Positions 21,741 through 34,503 of a stretch of DNA of 64,000 nucleotides are shown here, in pieces (position 1 is the stretch's first letter; the number at the start of each line of letters is the position of its first letter). Source of the stretch: Lactarius indigo (Eukaryota > Basidiomycota > Agaricomycetes > Russulales > Russulaceae). Location of the stretch: positions 1,612,001 to 1,676,000 of the forward strand of contig JAFKAC010000003.1 in NCBI GenBank assembly GCA_025766275.1, read 5' to 3'. The notes under the pieces are model-generated. The model saw only the letters and a list, made by a program, of their open reading frames with translations, did no database searches and had not been told where the DNA came from. A program made the translations under genes and the position numbers.

Positions 21741-24585
21741 ATGAGTCGTCACCATCCTTACGGCCCGCCATACGACAACGTTGGTCCTCGCAGAGGCGGT
21801 CCTCCCTCCGGCCCCGGTCCTGATAGATACCATCGCTTTGACGGCCCACCACGTGGAAGGGGCTTTGGTCGTGGAAGAGGTCGGGGCTCCTTCACGGGGG
21901 CTAGTCATGATTTTGCAAGTAGTCATCCAGTATATGACCAAGCGCCTTCTCAAGGGAATATGGGTGGCTATAACAATTACGACAATTCTGGGCCCAATCA
22001 GGATTCGTTCTATCAGAACGGTGGTTTTGCGAATCAGTTCAGTGACTCAGATACCCCAGGTGGATATGATCAGAGCTATGGGAACGGAAATTTCCAAGGT
22101 GCGCTAAGTTGCTGAATCAATTTGAGTTTGTGAACTGCAGGCACCGGCCGTTCGTTCTGGAGGTTGAGGCAAAGTCTATTCCCTCGACGGCCCATTGACT
22201 TGCACACCGTCTCTAAAGTTTGAACCAATCCCTGACGCGTGTGGTCAACTCTGGCGCTGTTTAAGAGACCGAGCATGTCCTCGCACCAGTCCGCCGTGAT
22301 TGGTTCTGTTGCGCGAAATTATCTTGCTCTCTGTGGCTTCAATGTAATCCGTCGTGCTGGCGACTTTCGAGCACCTTACTTTTCCGATTTTCTGGCTCTC
22401 TTTTGAAGTTAAGCGGCTCATCTCACACCGAATATTCTCGTTAGATGGTCCTAGTCAAAGTTACGGCGGTCCTGGCGGATATGGAGCAGCGCGACTGCCC
22501 AAGCGCGGTCCAAAACGTGAAAGAGACGATAAGGTGCACGAGTCTATTATTGAAGAGCGTATACAGCGCGAGCGTCCCTGCCGCACACTATTTATCCGCA
22601 ACATTAAGGCGAGTGTCACGTTGAACGGGGCGGAGCATCTGTAGCAGGATGCGCAGTGAAGATGAAGGACTGACTCTTGTGGTTCTATGCGTTTCCAGTA
22701 TGAGACTAACAGCGACGAGGTTCGCCGACAATTTGAAGAACACGGCGAGATCAAGACATTTTTTGATCTGATTGCAAACCGTGGTATGGTATTTGTTACC
22801 TTCGTAAGTGTTCGACACATTTTCTCTCCCGAGTTAGATTATTTAACTGGGACGGCAGTATGATCTGCGTGCTGCAGAAAGAGCGAGAGAACGGTTGCAG
22901 GGTTCGGAGATCAGTGGGAGACCTGTCAGTCCACTATTGTTTGGCTAATATGCGTAATTCACCCGGAGTACCAGATCGATGTCCATTATTCATTACCACG
23001 GGACGACAACTTAGCCAAGGGCGGTGACAAAAATCAGGCGAGTAGAACTTTGCTTCCATTGATTTCTGGCAGCATAACTGGATGTTCATGTAGGAGTTGC
23101 AAGGGACATTGCTTGTGACCTTGCGTAACTCTAATCAAGCTATCGATGACGGTGAGGTGCGGAGGAAGTTCCAGCAATTCGGTGACGTCAAGTCTGTCCG
23201 GTTGGTGGGGGAACGCCATGAGTCAGTTTCATCTCTCCGCGTAAAAATGATGGACCCACACACCTGCATCTTTAGTCAACGTTATGTTGAGTTTTATGAC
23301 ACAAGGGTAAGCCATTTGCGTCATCACTACGGTGCACGTCTGATGTCCGGGCGAAGTCTGCCGAAGAGGCATTTGATCGTTTGCGTCACCAAGGCCTTCA
23401 AGACGGTGTAATGGATATTGTACTGGCGTGGGAAGGAAGGTGCGGGACCAGGACCTCGGTGTGTAGCGTTTGCGTCCCCATCGCACTTGAGTTGACTGTC
23501 GTATTGGGATATTTAGTCGTGACGAACGTGAATCATTTCGCGACTGGGACGATGCCCCACGCCCCGCTCCTTTCCGAGGTAGAGGGCGGGGTCGTGGGCG
23601 AGGCCGGGGATTCGCTGGGCATGATGACGACCGCCGACCCCACTGGGATCGAGATCGAGATCGTCCGAAACGCTATGATGACGACCATGGCTCTGGAAGA
23701 GGAGGTGGCCGTGGCTCTTACAACGATCGATTCGATGCTAGTAGGGACGGAGGATACAGTAACGCACCTCAAAACACTTATGGGTTATCCGGCCAGTCAT
23801 CACAGTATTCCGAGCCTTCTGCGTCTGCGTCTGTGTCTGCGTCTGCGTCTGCCCAGGTGAGTGAGACAACTTTAGATGTCAACATTTGTAATCCTTATCC
23901 TTTCGTTCATAGCCAGTCGAAGACCGTATTGACCAAGCGCGCAAAGTTCAGCAGGTGGGTTGGTCTTCCTAGTAACAACTTCAGACGAATGTAACCATTT
24001 TTTGAAGTTACTGGCCGCACTCAAACAACCCCAAGCAGCGCCAGGAGCACAGCCAACGCCGGTACAGGCGCAGCCACCTGCCCCAGTGCCCCAAATTCCG
24101 CAGATGCCACCGAATTCCTTCTACCCGCCTGCCCCACCTGTACAACAACCCCCACCTATCTTCCCCGGTGCTGCCCCTCAGACTACCAGTGGCTTTTCAT
24201 CACTATCTCAGACAAGTCTCCCTCAAAGCGGTCCACCACCTGCTCAAGGCAATCCGCTCGCCAATCTCCCGTCCAACATACTCGCACTACTTCAAAACGT
24301 ACAGGCTCAACAACAACCGTCGGGTACCCAGCAACCGCCGCAGAGTACGACACCATTACCCGCGCCATACGGCGCTGGCCCACCAACACTGCCACCAGGA
24401 CAGATGCGTCCCTCTATGCCACCACATTTGACAGGACTACCTCCACCCACTGTGCCGATGCAAGGTGGGTTGGGAGGTGATTATCCTGGGCAGATGATGA
24501 ATTACTATGCAAGTCCCGCACCCTCATGTTTGGCTTTTCCAGTGACTAATTATGTTTCCACTTGTAGGGTGCCAAAAGGTCATGA
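21741..24585 (+). CDS. Mei2-like tandem RRM and RGG-box RNA-binding protein
   Basis: Twelve exons give about 632 residues. The N-terminus is Gly/Arg/Tyr-rich (RGRGFGRGRGRGSF). RRM1 starts RTLFIRNIKYETNSDEV, contains GMVFVTFYDLRAAERAR and ends RPIDVHYSLPRDD. RRM2 has QGTLLVTLRNS, FQQFGDVKSVRL and QRYVEFYDTRSAEEAF. The YDxRAA..DVHYSxP plus YVEFYDxR layout is that of RRM1-RRM2 in Mei2/AML proteins. The C-terminal Mei2 RRM3 is absent. An RGG box, a Ser-Ala microsatellite tract and a Pro/Gln-rich tail follow. Introns at 22609-22698, 23038-23093 and 24509-24567 begin GCGAGT, GCGAGT and GCAAGT. The last one sets the short end GAKRS. A 346-nt intron (22099-22444) is long for this locus. A post-transcriptional role is inferred. 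Confidence 0.8.
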
Positions 24586-24990
24586 TGCATGACGAACTTT
24601 TTTGTTTTTGTTTTTTTTGTTTATTCATCTCTTATGTTGTGGTTTTGCTGGGTATACTTCGCCTAGGTTACCCCGTTTGTGAGATACTTGCATCTACTAA
24701 CCTTTTCATTACCTCGTATTACCACTATAACATGAGATTAGATTATTCGGATGGCCGCCGAAGAGCGTACTGCGCCTTCGCCGATATATATCAGTCTCAA
24801 TAGTTTCCACATTTACACGGAGAAAAATATCCCAGGGAGAATCCTATGTAAGTGCTGGCGATTGATTGGCCTATTCTATATTTGGACGATGTAGGATAAA
24901 GACTGATTTAAATGACTCTGCAAAACGCGGGCGGTGTACGTGAAGTCGTTGCCGTTATTATAAAAGTTGTACCACACTGACATCGGTCGT
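24586..24990. other. Convergent 3' flanks of Mei2-like gene and MSH1
   Basis: About 405 bp, T-rich just downstream of the Mei2-like stop. A plus-strand frame here is short and low in complexity. No gene is called. Confidence 0.4.
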
Positions 24991-27900
24991 TCAGAGCTCG
25001 AAAGAAGCCGCGCCAGGAGTTAGCGACTTTCCAAGGGCTTGGAGAGCGTCTTCGCGGAAGGGTGGTATCCAGTCGTCGCTCTTTAGGCGCGCCATGATTG
25101 TGCGAGCAACAGCGACCGTAGATGGGGGCACCCCAGCCAACTGGGCAACTTTAAGTCCGTGGCTTTTCTTGTTCACACCTGGCTGCAGGCGATGCGAGTA
25201 CGTGAAAGAGCCAAACTAGATAGGGCGTCGTGGGTATGGAAAAATCCGATACGTTTTTTTTAAAAGGGTGTCTCACCTCCGTCTCCTGTACATCGGTACA
25301 GAAAAACCCAATTCTCCCAAATGACCCGGCGCCTCTGTAGTCTGAGGTGCACCCGAGCATATCGCTCAGTTCGTGGAAATGTGTAGCGAAAAGCGCTCGA
25401 CAAGTCGTTCTTGAAGTAAAGGTGGTGCACCACGGCGAAAGCGATGGCCAACCCATCTCTGACTGAAGTCCCTCTGCCCACTTCGTCCATGATAACCTGA
25501 CAGAGCAAGATCCTTAGTTTCTCGCCGACAGAAAGTGCTTTTGACTCACGAGGCTCCTCGAGGTAGCTTTCTTGAGGATATCTGCCGTTTCTTGCATCTC
25601 TACCATGAAAGTACTCCTGTCACGGAACAGATCGTCTTTCGCGCCAATTCTTGAGAACAGGCGATCCACGATCCCGACTTGAGCATAGTCTGCGGGCACG
25701 AAGGAACCCGACTGCGCGAGAATGGCGATGAGGGCAGTTTGCCGGAGGAGAGTGGACTTGCCGGCCATATTAGGGCCAGTGATGATGTGTAGTTGCGAGT
25801 CCGGCGAGAGGGACACCGTGTTCGGTGTAAACATCCTTCCAGAAGATAGCAGACCGATTTCGACAGTAGGATGGCGACCGTTGACGACGTGAAACGTGCA
25901 ACTAAAAGAGGAGACGGAGACTCAGTAAGGTCGACTAAATTCCGCCACAAAATAACGCAACTCGTCTGTTATGTTCGGTCTTGTGAAGTGCATATCGGAG
26001 GCGAGGCTAGCAAAACCAAGCGTCACATCCAGTTCGTCTATGACCCGAGCATTTCGCCGTAACTGGGTCTCGTGCATCTTCACCTGCGTGTTTGGTTAGA
26101 GTGAACCGAAGGCGCTAGGTCCTTCGTAAGACGTACCTCGTTTCTCAGTGCCTCAAATGCAGCCTTCTCAACTGAGGCGATGTTCTGAGATGTTTCCAAG
26201 AGTTCACTTCCAACCTGTGCCCAACCCTGATGTCACGAGGCTCAGATTTAGCTTGACCTCTGTATATGCGAATACAACCTCTCACCTGGTGAAATAAACA
26301 ACAGGTTGAGTTGCTCTCTGCTATGAGGGCGAAGGCAGGCGAGGCCTTGGCTTTTGCGGCATCTCGCTTGGACTTCGCGATATGGGCGTGCAACCCGTGC
26401 AACGGAGAAGAACGCAACGTCAGGGACGGCGCGTCTGTGAAATGTGACTTTTAAAGCCGATGGTGCATATTCAAGATAGAAGACAACTCACTATAGTGAC
26501 GCTGCAAATCACTCTCGAGGTCCTCCCGTTGCTTCAAGAGCCCTTGAAACCTGGTATGTAAAGCCGAAAGCTCTTCGGAGAACCTATGTGTAGTTAGCAC
26601 TAGGGATGTTGTTCGTGCCTAAATTGACTCACTCGGGATTGATGGACCACCGGTAGCCTTGCTGCCATTTCTCATCGGAGGATTGGTCTTGAGATAAGAT
26701 GGCGTCCTCCTCAAATGTTTCCGACGAACCTTGGGTCGTGGCGTTATCTAAAGCGGTCTGGATTTTTCTTGCCAATTCAGCCAAATCTTCCATCCGCGAC
26801 GTTAATGCGTCGACGCTTGCCCACTCTGGATCTAGGTAGCTGTCATGCTCTCTCAATTGCAGCTCTCGCTCCAACAAGATTCTGCCTTTGATAAAAGACC
26901 AAGTCGAGATTGCTGCACTGATAGCGGCGATGTCACTGGTACTCCCTCGCCCTAACAAGAATTTTTGAACCGTGCGAGTAACATCGTCAATGCCTCGAAG
27001 GCGTTCACGGAAATCACGTCGAAGGTGAGGGCGAGCATGGAAAAAGGCAACCAGGGATTGTCGGCCAGTTATCTCTGACAATGATGCGCTTGGTGAACCT
27101 ACAAGCTTGTCGTTAGCACGTCGCTTTGAGGGAGTTAGAAAGCAATCGGGAGACCCACATAACCACCGAGTGAGAAGCCTTGTGCCACCGCCAGTCACAG
27201 TCTTCTTGACGCAGCCCAGTAAAGTGCCAGTTGCTCCACCTTCTTGTATACCTTCTTGAATCTCCAATGACTTGAGAGTATGAGCATCTATCTCCATTCT
27301 TGCCTCGGCCACCTCTTTGTTGGGGGCAGAGAGGTCCGGCATGAACTCCAGAAGATTCAACTGAAGGTAGCTCGTCAAGAGGTTGACAGCTGAAGTCTCG
27401 TGGGACGAAAGAGTGGACGCGGTGGGGGGCTCTACATGTTCAGAAACGCTATCAGACGCGAGTACAGGACTGAACCAGAGGTTGGGGAGGTGTGGGAGTA
27501 ACTGTGTCAGAATACGAGACGACAGGACACTCCCTTCGCACAATTTCTCGCACTGGGCACGAGTCAACCGACTCCATGTTTTTGGTCAGAACTACCTCCC
27601 GCGGTCGAATGCGGGCAACGTCGTCATATAAGCATTCCATTGTGGTGCATTTCGTGAAGAATTCGCCCGTCGATACATCAATCCAGGCCAAGCCCACATC
27701 GTCATGCCCCTCCAATGAGCGAGACGTATCTGAGCTGATGGCCAGGAGGTAATTATTTTCATAATGGTTTAGAAATGGCTCGTCGATCAACGTTCCTGGT
27801 GTGACGATGCGAACAACCCGTCGGTCAAATAAGGGCCTGGTTCCAGGCGATACGGGCCGCGCGAATTCTTCGCTTAGCGCAACAAAACGGTTACTTTGTT

Positions 27901-28777
27901 GGACGAGAGTATTTAAATGTTTTTGCAGATGGATGAGCGGGAAGCCACACATAAGGACGGTTTGATTGTCCCATTTTCGAGATGTCAATTTGATGTTTAG
28001 AAGCCTCGAAACTTCAGCTGCTTGGTCAAAGTACGACTGCACATAGAAGCTACGTCATAGGGAGGTTTTAAGGTGGTACTGGGTTACTGACCTCATAAAA
28101 CTGTCCAACTCGCGTGAGCAAGATACAATGGGGAAATTTCGCTAAATTCTCCAATATCTCTATCGCAAGTTGGTTTCGAGGTCGAAGTACAGGCAACCCA
28201 TCTATGCTTATATTCACTGAATGAACCCCTTTTCCATCATATGACTTACCAGTTGAAGCGGGCGCCTTCGCCTGCCTACCTGTCTTCGATCTCGGCACGC
28301 AAGAGTCAGTGGGGACTCCCTGAGCATTGGGGGTTGCAGTTTCGACGCGTCGGGTGCGTCTTTTACGCGAAGGAAGTGATTCCGAAGTTATTGGCTCCAA
28401 TGGTAAGTCAGACGGTACGAGCTGGTAAGACGTAGTTGATGGGCCGGCTATGGACGCCCCAGCTGGTCAAGAGTACAGATCAACAAGCCGCTATACAGAT
28501 AGGTGACGACGAAAGGCGCACAGTTTTGGGACATAGCCGATAACCCCTCGTGCGTGTGGTCACATGGCGCATGTAGAGAAGGAAGAGCAGGAAGTTCAGA
28601 GTATTTCTTCCTTGTGACTCTTGGTTTCGAGACGGCGTCTGCTGAAGTGCAGTTAGACCTCCGAAGTAGCAGTTGTCCGAGTCCGAGTACAGAGCGATAC
28701 TCCAAAGCAAAAGCATGAGCCGAAACCAACATACGGGTGCACCAAAGTGTCTCGGCAAGCGCTGTTTTGGGTCGCAT
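24991..28777 (-). CDS. MSH1: MSH1, mitochondrial MutS homologue
   Basis: Msh1 recognises mismatches and supports mitochondrial DNA stability. The N-terminus is hydrophobic/Arg-rich ([12 protein letters not shown]), fitting a targeting presequence. MutS domain I is [20 protein letters not shown]. The core is [11 protein letters not shown], and the ATPase has [14 protein letters not shown] (Walker A), [35 protein letters not shown] and [13 protein letters not shown]. It ends at 24991. The start is uncertain (ATGs at 28777 and 28732); an intron at about 28592-28519 seems to link the presequence to the body. Near 25892 one missing base separates [15 protein letters not shown] from the upstream frame. 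Around 27500 a 52-nt intron or another frame break is needed. The gene lies about 90-135 bp from the divergent septin start. Confidence 0.92.
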
Positions 28778-28866
28778 ATTTTCAGTCGGAGCTTGAAAAA
28801 GCTTCAACCTTTCTGGTGCGACGCCCAATTCGTATCCATCGCCACGCTTGAACAACGCCCGTCAGA

Positions 28867-30477
28867 ATGTCATTTGCTGGAAGACGCAGGGGCAACAAGG
28901 TCAAGAAGGGTGTTCAATTTACAGTCATGGTCGTCGGTCAGTTCTTCTTGCCACATACATTTATTTCGTAGGTTCGTTTGCTGACTATTTCATTTGGCCC
29001 TTGGTCGCATAGGTGCCTCTGGCACCGGACGTACCACATTCGTGAATACCCTCTGCGAGTCGGAGGTTCTGTCACACAAGGTCTCTGACAGTCCCGAGAC
29101 GGCGCACGTAGAAGAGGGCATCAGGATTAAGCCCGTCAATGTCGGTACGTTTCGTTTTTCCCCATTAAGTCATGGTGTCTCGAAGGATTAATCCCTACCT
29201 GTTAGAGTTGGAGGAGGATGGCGTGCGCATTGCTCTGACGATTGTGGATACACCTGGTTTCGGTGATAACATAGACAATGAGTTCGCGTCCGTGGGACCC
29301 GCTTTATACGCCATACTCCAACTAACTGTTACGATCAGATTCCAGGAGATTGTTGGCTACTTGGAACGCCAATACGATGATATTCTCGCGGAGGAGTCGC
29401 GAATTAAGCGTAACCCCCGCTTCAGGGATAACCGTGTCCATGCACTTCTCTACTTCATCCCCCCAACTGGTCACGCGTAAGTTCCGTGGTATGTGTTTAC
29501 AGCGTGTGGTGCTGATGCTACGCTGTGGGTAGCCTGCGTGAGATGGACATTGAACTCATGCGCCGCCTGTCGCCTCGCGTAAATGTCATTCCTGTCGTCG
29601 GCAAGGCGGATTCTTTGACTCCAAGCGAGCTGCGCGGTTTCAAAAAACGAGTGGGCCCATCATAAACCTGATACCTTTCATAACACTAAACCTTGAGTAT
29701 AGATCATGGAAGACATCGAGCACTACGATATCCCGGTTTACAATTTCCCTTATGATGTCGAGGAAGACGACGAAGAGACGATCCAAGACAATAGCGAGCT
29801 TCGTGCACTACTCCCCTTTGCAATTGTAGGCTCTGAGCAGGAGATTGAAATTGAGGGCCAGCCTACTCGCGCTCGGATCTATCCTTGGGGTATTGTTGAA
29901 GTCGACAACCCCAAACACTCCGACTTTAGCAGACTGCGAAGCGCACTTTTGAAGTGAGTCAGGCCTTCACTCGCGCGAATTTATTTACAGCGTGGATAAT
30001 AGCTCTCACCTGGCGGATCTCAAGTCTCTGACTCACGACGTATTGTATGAGACGTATCGTACCGAGAAGCTGTCACGTACAGTCCACTCCGACACACAGT
30101 AATCGGCCTAAATTGTTCGATCGTGTGTGCTGTCACTGACCCGCTGCATTTAGTGACTCGTCGATTCTTCCTGAAGAGCTCGCTACTCAAAGCGTGCGCT
30201 TGAAGGAGGAGCAACTGCGCCGGGAGGAAGAGAAGGTTCGCCATACTTGGATGCTTGAGTTACCCATGAGACTGATGAGCGCACATATCAGCTTCGGGAA
30301 ATCGAACTCAAGGTGCAACGCGAGATCAACGAGAAGCGGCAGGAACTTCTTGCGAAGGAGGAATCCCTTAGGTCTGTACCTGTCTAGAATATTCGGTTTT
30401 TGTCTGCTGAGAAACCACACAGGAATCTTGAGAGCCGGCTCGCGGCACAGGGTACTTCGGGAGACTTCCGTGACTAG
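28867..30477 (+). CDS. CDC11: CDC11-type septin
   Basis: Septins are GTP-binding proteins that polymerise at bud necks and septa. Ten exons give about 367 residues, all in phase. The P-loop is VGASGTGRTTFVNTLCESE, of the GASGTGR type seen in Cdc11/AspA septins. Then come TIVDTPGFGDNIDNE, LERQYDDILAEESRIKRNPR, VIPVVGKADSLTP (G4 AKAD-type) and YPWGIVEVDNPKHSDF from the septin unique element. A C-terminal coiled coil (LRREEEKLREIELKVQREIN) closes the protein. Two in-frame 3' splice sites 12 nt apart (exon starting 29991 or 30003) precede the SHLADLKSLTHDVLYE block. The shorter form fits the family better. The gene is head to head with MSH1. Confidence 0.94.
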
Positions 30478-30824
30478 TTTGTGGCATGTTGTGGGTTCGT
30501 AAAAGTAAAGACATTTGTTGAACGCACGGACGATAGTGTATACCCCCAGGCGTTCATTGATTTTGTTTTTTTCTTTGTTGACCACGCTCGTTTGAAATTT
30601 GATATCTCCTCCCAGTGGTAATTTGAGGTTGAATGATCGACTTTACTAAGAAAGGTAAGACGGCACCACGACCAACTTGAGCTCACCCTTGTCCTCCTCC
30701 TCGTCCTCCTCGGCCCCGTTGAGCGTGCTAGTATCATAGATTTCGACTTGCGTCATTCGTCTTTCATTATTTCCATCGTAAACGCTGTACGCGGCCTTCA
30801 ACGCGCTTCTTGCATCCCTCGTTC
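30478..30824. other. Intergenic, septin 3' flank and MIT gene promoter
   Basis: About 350 bp in tandem orientation. A short CCTCCTCCTCGTCCTCCTCGG tract lies near 30693. No gene is seen. Confidence 0.4.
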
Positions 30825-33800
30825 ATGCAGTTTGGTGTCCCCCGTCAACCCTCGGTTCTCACTCAATCCAACAGCGATTGGGACTCATTTCACCCACAAC
30901 ATGATGCTGGTCCATCCAATTCTGTATCTCCTTCCTCTTACATCTCTACATCCTTAGCCCAGCGGAGACGCTCATCTGCTTTTCATCCCCCTCCTCAACC
31001 CCCTCCCAGTCAGCCGATCCCCAGTGTACCAATCCCTGATACAACCGCAATCTCCTCCTCTGACGGCCCCTCCTTTATGGACGACGACCTCCCCACGTCT
31101 CCTGCGGGAATGATTCAGAACTTCGCGCGGCCCGCCGCATCACCCCGCCTGGCTGCTGTAGCAACATTTTCGCAGGCCCAGGTTCGGCATACATCTTCGG
31201 CCGTCGCACTTCTTCCGTCAACCAACGGAGCTCGCTCCCCTCCCCGACAACGCCCTCATTCTCCACCTGTTCAGCATCAAGAAATAGTACCAGAACGTCT
31301 TTTAATTTCCTCCAGAGACTCCCAACAATCTTCCGAGCGGACTCGGCCATCTTCGCGGAGAGCCTTGACAAAGGCCCTCGAACTGGCCCGTGAAGCTGTA
31401 AAGCTCGATTCGACCAACGACGACCCATATGGCGCTGTCGTTGCCTATGGAAAGAGCGTCGCCCTCCTCAGTAAAGTCATGGAGCGTGTCATGAGCGGCG
31501 AAGACTCTACTGAATCTATTCGTCGAAGAGGAGGTCGACGGAGAAGCGTTGTAGCCCAAGAAGAGGAGGTTCGACGGCTCAAAGCAATCGTATGTCCCAC
31601 TCGTCATTGAACTTTGCTTTGCGTTCATCACATGAATTTACCTCGCAGCACGACACATATGCCGACCGGATGAATATTCTTAGCTTGATTTATAGCATAC
31701 CCCCTCCTCCCCATTCTCCCACCACTTTATACCCGACCTCAATTTCTACATCCACCGACTCAACTCAACCGCCATCACCCGTATCGGGTTCCCCCTCTTC
31801 CGACTCTTCTGACCATCTTCATCGCGAACCTTCTACCGCGCAATTCGATGGAGTTGACGTTCGTAGGTTCTCCCAAGACACGGCAAAGTATGAACTTTTT
31901 GAAGGGGGAGTCCCATCCGAGCGTAAGTCCTCATCCCGCCTCGCTCAACGTTTTCTAACTTTTCTGGGATTTAGTTGAAACTTCCGGATACCATCACCCA
32001 TACTCCGCCGCGAGCGTTTCCCAGCCATTCGATGATGACCCAGAGACACCTATAGCTAGGGCGACTGCCGTAGCGCCTAATGGGAAACGCTCCACAGCCC
32101 CGCCCCCTGCGCGCCCTCAACCACCGAGCCCCCCACCTCCGGGACCTTCTAGTGGGCTGCGTCCCCGTGCTACATCTGATCTCCCCCCACCTGCACCCCC
32201 TCCTCATACCGCTTTACCCCCCGCCCCTCATCAACCAATCTCCAGCAGACACCTGAATGCTACCCGACCACGAGGACAGTCAATAGGTCATTCACGATCA
32301 GGCTCCAACAGTCGCCTAGAACCTCTGCAAGAGGAGCGTGACAGACAGCCTGAGCAGGCACAGCAACGGGTCCACCCCGGTGTCGATGATGACTCGCGTC
32401 ACCAGCAACGCAGTACTCAGTTGGACGCCGCTCGTTCGCAACCACTACCCCCACTACCTTTGGCTGACTCCTTGACTGTTTCTCGCGATATTGAGCCAGC
32501 TCAAGACCGTTCGCCCACATCTCTGAAGTTTGGGCCACGGCCTCGTGGGGGCTCAACTTTTTCAACACGCTCAGAGATTATTTCCCCACCCACTCTAATC
32601 AGTAACTCGACGACAATGGGCACAATTTCCCAGAGGCGGTCAAAGGCATCTGCGCCACCATCAATGTCTTCCTCTACTCCCATTCAGTCTGTAGATGCCG
32701 TGCCACCTCCAACCCTGAAACCAAAGATACCTAGCCTCACGACCAGTGTACCGCCGCCGTCGTATGCACGTAGCCGCGCTTCATCGCAGCCAGGGCAACG
32801 ACCGAGCATGACCGGGCTACCGTCACTCTCTTATGATGCTTCGTTTGCGCGCCCCCCATCTGCTGTGGCGGTGCTTCCGCGAAAGACCTCTGTGTCATCC
32901 AAAAGCAACTCATCCCTCCCTCAAATCACGGTGGTCACGGGATATCTGTCCCCACCATTGGACACACCTGCGAACCAGCTCGTGCCACCGCCGCCAATTC
33001 CGCACAGCAATCTCCCAACAACTCCCACTTCCCCACTTCCGCCTACCGCACCCTCTGACCCCCTTCGTAAACCGTATCATATGATGAGCCTTCTAAGACA
33101 CACGATGACCTCCAAGACCGGCGGCTATATCACACCAAGACTGCACGTTCCGCAGGAGGTATGGTCGCAAGGTGGCGCGAGACTATTGAACCTACCCGAA
33201 AAGGTGCGCGTCGTCGAAGTGCTGTGCTCGTCGCTCGAGGATGTGCAACATACAAGTGGGGGAGTCTTCGGTGCGGGTAACGTGAGCGCTAGCCTGGCTC
33301 CTGGAATCGGCAAGAAGGAAGGCGAACTGTGGTCGCTTAGGCTCGAGGAGTTTTCCAACGTGTGTGACGGAGTTGTCGCGAACTTTGGAAAAAAGTTAGG
33401 CGTCGGGGAGGGTTTCATGATCAAGAAGCACAGTGGGGTGAGCACGAAATTTATTCCTTCAATTCAATTTTTTATTGACTGGTAACGGAGGTTACATCCT
33501 GGGGTGGCAAGTTGACTCGCCAGCTTGACAAGCTCACCAATCAGAAGAAGTACGTTCTAATTGTTTACGCGTCAATTTTTTTTTTCCCTTTGAATGAACT
33601 CACGCATCAACGTTTCAGCCTCGATTCACCCGCGTCGTACGTACAAGGACTCAGCCGGCTCTTCGCGCAGGTGCAACTCCTCGACGAGCACTCGCGTGCT
33701 GTCTCGATGCAGCCCATTGCGCCCGCTTACGCCAGTCTGACTCCAGAGTTGCGATCTGCTATCGAGAGCAAGCTCCGACGGTCATCTGAATTCTTTGCGA

Positions 33801-33886
33801 CGGTCGTGCTGACATTCGTTGTCCGCGACATGGCGCAGTTGCTCGACAAATACGTGAAGAAGTGCGAAAAGTGGCTCGCCGAGTAG
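30825..33886 (+). CDS. Large disordered protein with MIT-like helical domain
   Basis: Five exons (30825-31589, 31649-31922, 31975-33437, 33491-33549, 33619-33886) give about 942 residues. The first 180 residues are Pro/Ser-rich. A helical segment follows: ALTKALELAREAVKLDSTND, YGAVVAYGKSVALLSKVMER, then across the intron HDTYADRMNIL. Its spacing resembles an MIT (microtubule interacting and trafficking) domain. About 400 Pro-rich residues separate it from a C-terminal folded region with RKPYHMMSLLRHTMTSKTGG, VTSWGGKLTRQLDKL and RDMAQLLDKYVKKCEKWLAE. MIT domains usually bind ESCRT-III or spastin-like partners. That role, and any link to IST1 15 kb away, is inference. No frame break was found. 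Confidence 0.65.
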
Positions 33887-34503
33887 CGACGCCTTGCATC
33901 ACCAACAACCATACACACAACACACACCATGTTTATAGCCGAACGGAACCGGGGGGGCCGGTTTTTTCGCTGTATTTTATGCTTTCCGGGGACTACATGC
34001 CTTGGTGGATATATCCCTACATCTTCTGGTGCTTTCGGTTCAACCATCATTCATATCATCTTTTCCATTGTCTCCTTATTTGTCTTTCCTTCAGTGTCTC
34101 GTGAATATTGACTGGCCCCATACCTTATACATACTTTGTCTGTGTCTCTTTCTGTCCCAGTAACCCCTCTACACCCTGCAATCCACTTTTGCATACCATT
34201 AGTCTATCATTGTATCAGCAGCCCTCACTCAGTCGTGTGTGTCTCACGAAGAGTAGCTCCGATTGCAATGTAGCTCATAAAGTAGAACAAAAGTGGGACC
34301 ATGAGATAAGTCGCATGTGTACCGAATACGGTAGCAGCCCTAAGATTTATTAGATACTCCATCGCGTGAGCGCAAAGTTATGTACGGTAAACGTTAACGT
34401 ATAAACATGAAATAACTTATGCGAGTGTGGAGGGACTTGAACAAGGATAGATTAGATGAAAAGATATAAAAATATACAATCTGGAGGGGGGCAACCACGT
34501 TGA
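33887..34503. other. Convergent 3' flanks of MIT-like gene and IES1
   Basis: About 620 bp with several T/C-rich stretches. Short frames here show no domain. Nothing else is seen. Confidence 0.4.
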
